NCBI GenBank assembly: GCA_043721915.1
Contig: JAYSPV010000005.1
Location: 62,001-126,000 of the forward strand
Length of the DNA: 64,000 nucleotides
Reading direction: 5' to 3'
Source of the DNA: UBA668 sp043721915
Lineage (GTDB): Bacteria; Actinomycetota; Acidimicrobiia; Acidimicrobiales; Ilumatobacteraceae
Shown: positions 8,214-16,541 of the stretch, one piece after another
How the letters are laid out: every line of letters starts with the position of its first letter
Position numbering within the stretch: the stretch's first letter is position 1
Notes under the pieces: model-generated
The model's database searches: none
The model's input: the letters and a program-made list of their open reading frames with translations, nothing else
Told to the model about the DNA's origin: nothing
Program-made: the position numbers and the translations under genes

Positions 8214-8878
8214 TCACGCAGGCGATCGACCAGCTTCGAGAGCGGCGAGCCGGAGCTCCATCTCCTGCACGCGACGCTCGGCCGCATCGGCGCGAGCCGC
8301 CTCCTCAAAGGGGGTCTGCCACACTCGGTCGGTGCCCGGATCACACACCCGCAGCACGCCGTCCGCCATGATGACACGCACGCCCGACACCGGGCTGACG
8401 AAGCCGTCGTCTGGAACGCGTTGCTCCACAAGGCCGGCCGCACCGCGTACCCAGACCTCGAGCGCGCCCAAATCGGCGTCGATCACCCAGTACTCATCGA
8501 CGCCGTAGCGGTCGTAGAACTGCCGCTTGCGCAGCATCTCAGCCCACGTGTTGCTGGGCGACAGCACCTCGACCGCGAGCGCAACATGGCCCCCGTGTTC
8601 GAACTGGCGGTAGCTGCCGATCTCGCGCGGGTGAACCGTTGCGGCAGACCAAGCACGACCATCGTGTCGGGAGCCACCACTATCTTCGGCTCGCCCGCCA
8701 CCGGGTACCAGAACTGGTCGGAGAAAACGAAGGCCTCACCGCGACCGTGGTAGAGCCGCTCGAAACCGAGCATCAGTGTGCGGATCGTGAGACCCTGCAT
8801 GACGGATTCGGACATCGGCTGGTCATCGCTCTCCGGGTAGATGACGTGGCTCGGCGAACGATCGTCGGTCAGTGACAT
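8214..8878 (-). pseudogene. Uma2-family (DUF820) endonuclease-like gene with a frameshift
   Basis: Uma2 proteins have a PD-(D/E)XK fold and are often found in multiple copies of unclear role. The first part reads from ATG 8878 (MSLTDDRSPSHVIYPESDD) to VVAPDTMVVLGLPQR. The second part continues in the next frame with REIGSYRQFEHGGHVALAVEVLSPSNTWAE and YGVDEYWVIDADLG, the family active-site strands. The switch lies near 8630-8645, around TTCACCCGCGCGAG. The C-terminus is the usual E/R/A-rich coiled coil. A real frameshift or a sequencing error are equally possible; correcting one base would restore a ~220-residue protein. Confidence 0.75.
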
Positions 8879-9027
8879 GACAATGAAACTACTCCTCTCT
8901 ACGGGCCGGACACAGGGGAAGCCGTTGGCAGGCATCGTAGAGAAGGGGTGCGCGAGAGATGTCGGGCGCAGAAGGCAACGCGCGTGCCGTCGTTGCAGCG
9001 GGTGCCTGAGCGCGCAAGGATGGTGGA

Positions 9028-11130
9028 GTGAGCCCACCTGCCAGTTCGCTGCCCACGGTCGGGGTCACCTTCCTGCTCACCGACATCGAGGGGTCCACTC
9101 GCGCGTGGCAGGCGGCGCCGGAGGCGATGACGGCACCGGTGGCGCGGCACTACGCGATCCTCGACGCCGCCATCGACGCCCACCGCGGCCAGCGGCCCGA
9201 GGAGCAAGGCGAGGGGGACAGCATCGTCGCCGTGTTTCGCACCGCCGGCGACGCGGTGGCGGCCGCGCTGGAGGCACAGCGCAACCTGCTGCACGAACTG
9301 CCCGATCTGCCGGTGCGGATGGCGCTGCACAGCGGCGATGCAATGCTGCGCAACGAACACAACTACGTCGGCCTCACGATCATCCGCTGCGCCCGCATCC
9401 GGGCGTGCGGTCACGGCCGCCAGATCCTCCTCTCCGACGGAACCGCCACGGCCGCCCGAAACGCGTTGCCGGCCGGCGCAGGCCTCGCCGATCTCGGGGT
9501 GTACGGGTTGCGCGACCTCGCCGGCCGCGAGCGCGTGTGGCAGCTCACCCACCCCGAGCTGCCGGCGTCGTTCCCGCCACTGAAGGCCGGCGCGTCGGCA
9601 CAAGGCAACTTGCCGGCGCCGATCAGTTCGTTCGTCGGGCGTGCCGCCGAGTTGGCGACGCTCAGCCACGCGATCGCGGAGCACCGGCTGGTGGTGATCA
9701 CCGGTGACGCCGGCGTCGGCAAGAGCCGCGTCGCCATCACGGCCGCTTCGGCTGCGGCCGATTCGCTGCCGGGTGGGGTGTGGTGGGTGCCGTTGGCGGG
9801 GATGGCACACGACACCGAGTCAGTGATGGCGGCCGTGGCGCAGAGTTGCGCGATCGAGCCCGGCGGCGACCTGTTCGATGCCGTGTCCGAACACTTCCGC
9901 GGAGTGGCCGACGCCCTCGTGTTGATCGACGGATGCGAATCTGCCGGCGGCGGCGCCGCCGATGCGGTGGAGCGGCTGCTCGGGCGCTGCCCGACCCTGC
10001 GCGTGCTCGCGACGGGCCGCCAGCCGTTGTACATCGCAGGGGAGGTCGTGCACGCGCTGGCGCCATTGGCGACACCCCAGGACACCTTCGATGGCGGCAG
10101 CGCCGAGCTCGGTGAGTTCGACGCGGCGCGGTTGTTCGTCGAACGCGCTCGAGCGGCAGGGGCGACAGCCCGATTCGACGACGCCGAGGCCGTCACGATC
10201 GCACACATCTGCAGGGTGCTGGCGGGGGTGCCACTCGCGATCGAACTCGCTGCCGCCCGCAGCGCCTCGGTGTCGCTCGCCCAACTGGTGGCCAGCCTGG
10301 GCACGCTCGCCAACGCGCCCGCGGCCAGCGGCGGCACCCTGGCGTCGTCGATCGCGTGGAGCTTCCAGTTGCTCAGCAGCGTCGAGCAGCTCACGCTGCA
10401 ACGCCTGGCGGTCTTCGTCGGCAGCTTCGAGATCGATGCCTCGGTCGTCGTCGCCACTGATGGGGTGGTCGACGACCCGGCCGCCGCGACCGCGATCGAC
10501 GGCCTGCTTCGCCAACAGCTCCTCGGCATCGACCCGGGCACCGGTCGGGTCACCATGGCACCTGCCATCCGGCAGTTCGCCGCCGCCCGGCTCGCGGCCT
10601 CCACCGATGTCGGGGCCACCACCGCACGTCATGGCGCGTGGTTCGCTGCCGTTGCCGAGCGCTTTGCCAGCGACGGCGACGCACTACCGATCTCGCTGCT
10701 CAACCCCGATCACGCCGACGTGCTCGCGGCGATGGAGTCGGCGATGCGGTCGGCCGAACCATCGGTCGCGTACCGCATCATCGTCGCGCTCGGCGATCGC
10801 TGGCACCCCGGCGAACACACCGACACCATCGAGCACGCCGCGGCGTGGCTGTGCGGTCGCTCACCCGGCGATGGCGAACAACTGTGGGCGGCAGCGGTGG
10901 CGCGCATCGCCGACACGCAGTCCACGCGCCCGGACGCGACCATCCACGCGTTCACGGCCGAGGCCGCTGCCATCGCCGAGATGGTGCACGACACCGTGTC
11001 GCAGCTCGTACTCGCTCACGCAGCGGCAGTGCGGTCGGGCGATCACGCCGCAGCGGCGGCGGCGAACGAGTCGCTACGAGCCTCCGGGGTAGCCAGAACT
11101 GTCCACGGCGACATGGCCGCAACGACATGA
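9028..11130 (+). CDS. Class III cyclase-like domain fused to STAND/AAA ATPase
   Basis: The 700-residue protein starts with a nucleotide cyclase homology domain (about 10-170): TFLLTDIEGSTRAW keeps the first metal aspartate and EGEGDSIVAVF the second. The usual V-N-x-A-A-R helix reads IIRCARI, so the transition-state asparagine is replaced and cyclase activity is doubtful. A P-loop ATPase follows: Walker A TGDAGVGKSR near residue 225 and Walker B ALVLIDGCE near 297, then a helical region with GVPLAIELAAARS typical of NB-ARC/STAND regulators. There is no TPR-rich tail and no LuxR DNA-binding domain. It heads the signalling island; FHA and kinase genes follow. Confidence 0.85.
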   Translation: MSPPASSLPTVGVTFLLTDIEGSTRAWQAAPEAMTAPVARHYAILDAAIDAHRGQRPEEQGEGDSIVAVFRTAGDAVAAALEAQRNLLHELPDLPVRMALHSGDAMLRNEHNYVGLTIIRCARIRACGHGRQILLSDGTATAARNALPAGAGLADLGVYGLRDLAGRERVWQLTHPELPASFPPLKAGASAQGNLPAPISSFVGRAAELATLSHAIAEHRLVVITGDAGVGKSRVAITAASAAADSLPGGVWWVPLAGMAHDTESVMAAVAQSCAIEPGGDLFDAVSEHFRGVADALVLIDGCESAGGGAADAVERLLGRCPTLRVLATGRQPLYIAGEVVHALAPLATPQDTFDGGSAELGEFDAARLFVERARAAGATARFDDAEAVTIAHICRVLAGVPLAIELAAARSASVSLAQLVASLGTLANAPAASGGTLASSIAWSFQLLSSVEQLTLQRLAVFVGSFEIDASVVVATDGVVDDPAAATAIDGLLRQQLLGIDPGTGRVTMAPAIRQFAAARLAASTDVGATTARHGAWFAAVAERFASDGDALPISLLNPDHADVLAAMESAMRSAEPSVAYRIIVALGDRWHPGEHTDTIEHAAAWLCGRSPGDGEQLWAAAVARIADTQSTRPDATIHAFTAEAAAIAEMVHDTVSQLVLAHAAAVRSGDHAAAAAANESLRASGVARTVHGDMAATT

Positions 11131-11149
11131 CCACCGGGACAATGCAGCA

Positions 11150-11812
11150 ATGAGCGAACACGACCGACCCGACACCACCGGTGATGCGTGGCTGGTGCTG
11201 TACCAGCCGGGCAGTCGGCCGCTCACAGTGGCGTTGGAGACGGAGCTGACCGTCGGCCGTCACCTCGGCCAACCCGACGTGCCGGGCCACCTCGCAATCC
11301 CCGGCGACGCCACCGTCTCACGGCTGCACGCAGTGTTGACACACAAGGCGCTCGGATGGTGCGTGCAAGCGGCGGGGTCCACCAACGGCATGTTCGTCAA
11401 TGGCGTACGACTTGCGGCAGGTGCGGTCCAGCTGCTCTGCCCGGGCGACGAGCTGCGCATGGGCGACCACACCACGCTGATCTTCCACTCGATCAACAGC
11501 CCACGCGGCGACCGCTCACACACCCAGACCGCCCGCGGGGTACCCGAGCTCACCCCCGCAGAGCGCCGCGTCCTGTTGTGCCTGTGCTCGCCTGTGCTCG
11601 ACGGTGACGCCTTCACACCACCGGCGACCGTGCCGATGATCGCCTCCCAACTGTGCGTCACCGACAGCGCGATCAAGCAGCAACTCGGCCGCCTGTACCT
11701 CAAGTTCGACATCGACGACGGGTCCGACCGACGCGTGCGACTGGCGAACGACGCGCTCACCCGGGGCGCAGTACGGCGGGCGGATCTGGAAGCGTTCCGG
11801 GCGAACCCATGA
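11150..11812 (+). CDS. FHA-domain protein with C-terminal helical (HTH-like) region
   Basis: FHA domains bind phosphothreonine. Residues ~20-110 show the FHA core: TVGRHLGQ, then ATVSRLHAVL, then STNGMFVNG. The C-terminal half (LTPAERRVLLCL, then MIASQLCVTDSAIKQQLGRLY) looks like a winged helix or HTH found in FHA proteins co-encoded with kinases. The gene lies 19 bp after the cyclase-STAND gene, and its TGA overlaps the ATG of the kinase gene. The neighbouring Ser/Thr kinase is therefore the likely source of the phospho-ligand. Confidence 0.88.
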   Translation: MSEHDRPDTTGDAWLVLYQPGSRPLTVALETELTVGRHLGQPDVPGHLAIPGDATVSRLHAVLTHKALGWCVQAAGSTNGMFVNGVRLAAGAVQLLCPGDELRMGDHTTLIFHSINSPRGDRSHTQTARGVPELTPAERRVLLCLCSPVLDGDAFTPPATVPMIASQLCVTDSAIKQQLGRLYLKFDIDDGSDRRVRLANDALTRGAVRRADLEAFRANP

Positions 11813-14800
11813 GTGACGCACACCCCATGGCCGACAACTCCGCCGCCGCTGGTCTCGCTCCCCCCGACAACGTGGGCGGCCGCTTCCGACTCGAACGGGC
11901 GTTGGCCGCGGGCGGCGAATCCGCTGTCTGGTTGGCCCGCGATCTGCAGCTCGATCTCGACGTTGTGGTGAAGGTCCGCACGATCATCGACGACGACGAC
12001 CTCACGCGCCTGCGGCGGGAGGCAGGGATGCTGATGCGGATCGTCGCCCATCCCGGGCTGCCGATGGTGCGCAGTGATCTCATCGACGGCACCCGGTACT
12101 GCCTGATCAGTGACTACATCCCCGGGAACGACCTGCGCACCTTGGTGGAGGCGCAGGGTGCAGGGCTGCCACTGCCCACGGTGCTCGGCCTGGTCGATCA
12201 GCTGGCCGGCACGCTTGATCACCTGCACCGTCACCGCCCCGCCGTCGTGCACGGCGACGTGAAGCCCGAGAACCTCGTGCTCGCCGACGACGGACGGCTG
12301 GTGCTGGTGGACTTCGGCGCCGCGATGCGTGTCGGCGACGACGGCGAACGACTGGGCACACCCGGCTTCTCCGCGCCGGAGGTGCTGGCGGGCGAAGCAC
12401 TCTCCCCCGCCGCCGACGTGTACTCGCTGGCGGCGCTGGTGGTCTACCTCCTCACCGGCACCGTCCCGCGATTGGGCGCCGCGTGGCCCACGGAACTGTC
12501 CGAGGGGGGCCTCGGTCGCCTCGAGCGCGTGCTGCGTCGCGGCCTGACCTGGGACCCGCTGGGGCGACCGTGGAGCGCCTCGGAGTTTTCACAACGCCTT
12601 CGCGAAGCAGCGGAGATGGACGTGCCGACCGGCACGATCACCCTCGCGCTCGTGCACAGCGGAAGCGCCGGCGGCCGTGCGGCGCCCACGATCTTGGCGA
12701 TGGAAGCTGCCGGGGGGCGAGTGATGAGCACGGTCTCGCTGCCTGCGGGCACCTCGCTGATCGCGTTCGGACGGGCCGGAGACGCCGCGGCAGCGGCCCT
12801 CACCGCATGTGCGGCGCTCCCCGCCGACCCGATCGCACTGCACGCCGGCGACCTCGGCGGCTGGCACGGTGCGACCCTGCAGCAACTGGCGGACGAAGCA
12901 GCCGCATTGCACACGAGCGTCACCGGTGCCGTGATCGTGTGCTCGCCCCCGGTGCGCATGCTGCTGGGCAGCGACGACTCGCTGGTGTTCGAGAGCCTCC
13001 CCCACGGCTTCGCGATGCATCGCGCCGGTACCGGCCGCGCCGCTCACGCCACCACACGGCCGGGTGCCCACGGTCGTTCGACTGCCTGGGTGGCCTCGCG
13101 GCGCGCCCGACCGATGGAAGGCCGCGCTGGCGAAGTGCGCAGCGCCGAGGCGGCCATCGGGCGCAGCCGCGCCAATGGAGAGTCGTCGCTCGTGGTCGCC
13201 ATCGGTGAAGCCGGCATGGGCAAGACGCGGTTCTTGGCCGAACTGGCAGGACATGCGCTCGAACGCGGCGAGCACGTGCTGGTCGGCCGCTGCACGGAGT
13301 CCGGCGGCGCCTTCGAGCCGTTTCTCGATGCTCTCGGCAACGAGCTGTTCCCGTTCGAGTCCGGCCAACTCGAGCGCGACGAGGAAGGCTGGATCGACCG
13401 TCGCCGCTTCTTCGGCCGAATTGCCGATGCTCTGCGCGAGGTCGGCGGCCCGGTGACGCTGGTCATCGACGACCTGCAATGGATCGATGGCTCATCGCTG
13501 GCGCTGCTTGACCAGTTGCTCGACGACCTCGCCGACTCGTTGGTCGTGCTCGCCGGCAGCCGACCGACGCCAGACCGGCGAGTGCTCGACCAGTTCGAGC
13601 AGCGGCTGGGCCTGACGACGATCACCATCGGGCCACTCCCGCCAGCCGCGCTCGCTGCGTTGGCGCGCGACGCGGGGCTCACCCTGAGCACCGAGACGGT
13701 CGACGGCCTGCACGCGCTCACCGGCGGCAACCCGTTCTTCGGCTTGCAGCTGCTCAGCCACCTGCGCGACGCGCCCGGGCACACGTTGGGAACCGACGAC
13801 CTGCCGGCAGGTGTTCGCGAGTGGATCCTGCAGCGGGTGGATCGGTTGGGCGACGGCGGCCGCTCGACACTGGCGCCAGCAGCCGTGATCGGCCGCAGCT
13901 TCGAAGTCGTCACGCTGGCCGACGTGTTGGGCGTCAGCCCACTGGAGGCCCTCGCCCACCTCGACGCCGCAGCGGCCACCGGGCTGCTCGTCGACGGCGA
14001 CCATCCCGGCGAGTTCCGCTTCGTCCACGCCATCGCCCGTGCAGCGCTGGAGGACAGCCTTTCGCCGGCGCGGCGGGCGTTGCTGCACGCCGCAGTCGCA
14101 CAGCGTCTCGAAGCCGACGGCAATGGTGTGGAGAACCTCGAACATGTGCTGCACCACTGGTTCGAGGCGGACCGGTTGGGCAACCCACTGCACGCCGGCG
14201 AGATCGCCGTCGCGGTGGCCAATCGCGCCACCGAGCGGCTGGCGCACGAACGGGCAGTCAGCGTCCTCGACCGAGCGCTCACCGTCTTGCAGTCGGCGTC
14301 GCCGACGCCGGATCGCGATCGCGTCGAGGCTCGAGTGCGCGTGGCGCACGGTCGCGCCGACTTCTTCGCCTCCAACCTGGACGCCGCCATTGCCCAGCTG
14401 TATCGCGCTGCCGACCTGGCCGAGTCCGGTAACGACCCCGCAACGCTGGCCGAGGCTGCCCTGGTGGCGTCGCTGAACCGCCGGCACGGCCGCGACGACC
14501 CGGATCTGTTGCTCCTGCTCGAGCGCGCCAGCGCGCACTGCCCACCCGAGCCCGCCGTGCTGCCGGCGATGCTCCACATCCGTCGGTCACGCCTGCTCCC
14601 GGCGAACGTGCGCCACGAGCAGCGGTGTGCAATGGCCCGCCTCGGCCTCAGCGACCTCGCCCTGATGGACCCCGTCGATCGGGCGACCGTCGAGACCGAG
14701 GTCGCCCGAGCCTGTTGGGGGCCAGACGACGCCGGCGACCGCGAGGCACTGACCACGCGGCACATCGACGAGGCCACCCACCAACTCTCCATCGGCGGCC

Positions 14801-15573
14801 CGCCGCGCTGGACCGGAGTACTGATCGAGAGCCTCAACCACCGCTACGCCGCGCGTGTCCAGCTCGGCAAACTCGGCGCTGCACTCGACGACGCCAACCG
14901 TGCCGCACAGCTGGCCGACGACGCAGGCACCACCTTCTTGTTGACGCGAGTGATGATGGGCCAGGCGGTGATCCATTCGACGCTGGGGAACTGGGACGAG
15001 GCAGAGCGCCTCTCGACTGCAGCCGTCACGCTTTCGGGCCGACACAACCTGCTGCTGGCACAGATGGCGATCACCTACAGCATCGGCCGCGACCGCGGCG
15101 AGCAGGCCGGGCTGGCGCAGTTGGAGGGCCGCCTCGGATCGTTCGTCGACCAGAACCCGTTGTTGCTGGCCGCCTTCGCGTTGGTGCACGCCGAGTCGAA
15201 CCAGTTCGACGACGCTCGTCGGCTGCTGAACCAGCTCGACGAGCAAGGCCCGTGGCCACGCAACTGGCTGTGGCTGGCCGTGATGGTCGCTGCGCTCGAG
15301 ACCGCGATCCTCGCCGACGAACCGGCCCTCGTTCGTCGCTACGAGGCGGTGCTGTCCCGGTACTCCGGCCAGTGGGCACTTGCCGGGGCCGAGATCGCCT
15401 GCTGGGGCCCCGTGGATCGCGTGCTCGGACTGGCAGCGGGGTTCGCCGGCCGAACGGACGACGCTCGCGCGCTGCTCACCGCGGCACTTGCGTCGGCCAC
15501 CGAGCAGGCCGCTGTCCCCTGGATCGTGCGCTGCCAGGCGGGGCTGGATGGCCTCGCGGCCACATCCAGCTGA
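11809..15573 (+). CDS. Ser/Thr protein kinase with degenerate cyclase domain and STAND ATPase
   Basis: A 1254-residue cytoplasmic protein. The kinase domain (about 25-290) has the VVVKV lysine (Lys55), HGDVKPEN catalytic loop (Asp150; HGD in place of HRD), DFG (Asp168) and SAPE. Residues ~275-405 resemble a decayed class III cyclase: VMSTVSLPAGTSLIAFGRAGDA and HAGDLGGWHGATLQQLADEA are recognisable but metal aspartates are lost. A P-loop ATPase follows (GEAGMGKTR near 466, TLVIDDLQWID near 552), then a long helical TPR-like region. The ATG overlaps the FHA stop. The architecture resembles PknK-like regulators; it probably phosphorylates the FHA partner or itself. Confidence 0.9.
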   Translation: MSDAHPMADNSAAAGLAPPDNVGGRFRLERALAAGGESAVWLARDLQLDLDVVVKVRTIIDDDDLTRLRREAGMLMRIVAHPGLPMVRSDLIDGTRYCLISDYIPGNDLRTLVEAQGAGLPLPTVLGLVDQLAGTLDHLHRHRPAVVHGDVKPENLVLADDGRLVLVDFGAAMRVGDDGERLGTPGFSAPEVLAGEALSPAADVYSLAALVVYLLTGTVPRLGAAWPTELSEGGLGRLERVLRRGLTWDPLGRPWSASEFSQRLREAAEMDVPTGTITLALVHSGSAGGRAAPTILAMEAAGGRVMSTVSLPAGTSLIAFGRAGDAAAAALTACAALPADPIALHAGDLGGWHGATLQQLADEAAALHTSVTGAVIVCSPPVRMLLGSDDSLVFESLPHGFAMHRAGTGRAAHATTRPGAHGRSTAWVASRRARPMEGRAGEVRSAEAAIGRSRANGESSLVVAIGEAGMGKTRFLAELAGHALERGEHVLVGRCTESGGAFEPFLDALGNELFPFESGQLERDEEGWIDRRRFFGRIADALREVGGPVTLVIDDLQWIDGSSLALLDQLLDDLADSLVVLAGSRPTPDRRVLDQFEQRLGLTTITIGPLPPAALAALARDAGLTLSTETVDGLHALTGGNPFFGLQLLSHLRDAPGHTLGTDDLPAGVREWILQRVDRLGDGGRSTLAPAAVIGRSFEVVTLADVLGVSPLEALAHLDAAAATGLLVDGDHPGEFRFVHAIARAALEDSLSPARRALLHAAVAQRLEADGNGVENLEHVLHHWFEADRLGNPLHAGEIAVAVANRATERLAHERAVSVLDRALTVLQSASPTPDRDRVEARVRVAHGRADFFASNLDAAIAQLYRAADLAESGNDPATLAEAALVASLNRRHGRDDPDLLLLLERASAHCPPEPAVLPAMLHIRRSRLLPANVRHEQRCAMARLGLSDLALMDPVDRATVETEVARACWGPDDAGDREALTTRHIDEATHQLSIGGPPRWTGVLIESLNHRYAARVQLGKLGAALDDANRAAQLADDAGTTFLLTRVMMGQAVIHSTLGNWDEAERLSTAAVTLSGRHNLLLAQMAITYSIGRDRGEQAGLAQLEGRLGSFVDQNPLLLAAFALVHAESNQFDDARRLLNQLDEQGPWPRNWLWLAVMVAALETAILADEPALVRRYEAVLSRYSGQWALAGAEIACWGPVDRVLGLAAGFAGRTDDARALLTAALASATEQAAVPWIVRCQAGLDGLAATSS

Positions 15574-15641
15574 CCTTGGCGCAACACGGGTGTGGCCTCG
15601 CGGCGACTGCGGCGAGTTCACCCACCCAGGAGACTGACACC

Positions 15642-16541
15642 ATGTCAGCGCTGCTGCAGCATGCACCGAACCAACAGACGTGGGTCGATGGCATCGACGT
15701 GTGCGAGCACCATCAGATCGACTTCACCGAGGTCAGACGTCAGGGTGTGCAGGTGGCCATCATCCGGGCCGGTCGCGGCACTCGCCAGGATGCACGATGG
15801 GTGGAGCACAGCCGTGCCGCCGCGCTCGCGCGCCTGTCGCTGGGGTCCTACTGGCACGTCTACCCGTCGCACACGTCCGCACATCACCAGGCCGAGCTGT
15901 GGTGCGCCGCCATTCGCCACGCACCGGCCGAGTTCCACGCCGGGCACTGGGCAGATGTGTCGACCACGGACGGCTTCGATCCCTTCGAGCTCGGGCGGTA
16001 CGTCGCCGGCTTCCTCCGGCGGGCCGACGAGCTGATCGGCCACAGCGTGGGTGTGTGCACACCCGCGACGTTCTGGCGGCGCAACGTACGTTTCGACATC
16101 TCCGACCGGCCGCGCTGGGAGTTACCGGCAGTGAACGTCGACAACGTCGATGGGCGCGAACACGATCTGGCGAGGGGAGCCCTCGCGGTGCGAACCCGGG
16201 CCGCCGATCGCGGTGGCCCGGGGCACCACCGCGTGCTCTGCTCAGCCCATGTGGCACCGATTCGCGCAGCGACAGACGGTGCAGCACTGGTGCCGCGGGG
16301 CCCCACCGAGACGATCGTCAGCTGGCAGCGCAGGTGGGTCCGTACCCCTGAGGTGGCCACGCTGCAAGCGACACTGAACGAGCTCGGGGCTGGCCTCCTG
16401 GTGGACGGCGTCTACGGGCCGGCCACGGACGCGGCCGTGCGCACGTGGGGCCTGCTCCGCCGTCGAGACCGCCTCGACAGCGAACCATCGGCGTTCGGTC
16501 CAAGAGACAGCGCGGCGGCTGATAGAACGTCGGCCGTATGA
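15642..16541 (+). CDS. GH25-like (lysozyme-fold) protein with peptidoglycan-binding domain
   Basis: Residues ~15-200 follow the GH25 muramidase pattern: GIDVCEHHQIDFTEVR with the first aspartate (Asp19), VAIIRAGRGTRQDARW, LGSYWHVYPSHTSAHHQAE. The strand that normally ends D-x-E reads HWADVSTTD, so the catalytic glutamate appears replaced by serine. Residues ~235-275 are a PG_binding_1-like repeat (TPEVATLQATLNELG, VDGVYGPATDAAV). No signal peptide is visible, so export is unclear. An AGGAGA site precedes the ATG, and the TGA overlaps the patatin ATG. It may bind rather than cut peptidoglycan. Confidence 0.75.
   Translation: MSALLQHAPNQQTWVDGIDVCEHHQIDFTEVRRQGVQVAIIRAGRGTRQDARWVEHSRAAALARLSLGSYWHVYPSHTSAHHQAELWCAAIRHAPAEFHAGHWADVSTTDGFDPFELGRYVAGFLRRADELIGHSVGVCTPATFWRRNVRFDISDRPRWELPAVNVDNVDGREHDLARGALAVRTRAADRGGPGHHRVLCSAHVAPIRAATDGAALVPRGPTETIVSWQRRWVRTPEVATLQATLNELGAGLLVDGVYGPATDAAVRTWGLLRRRDRLDSEPSAFGPRDSAAADRTSAV

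Noticed and set aside
13044..14837. Long open frames antisense to the kinase/STAND gene
   Set aside because: High-GC genes leave the opposite strand open by codon bias; the predicted proteins are Arg/Ser/Ala-rich without motifs, while the plus strand shows full kinase and P-loop motifs.
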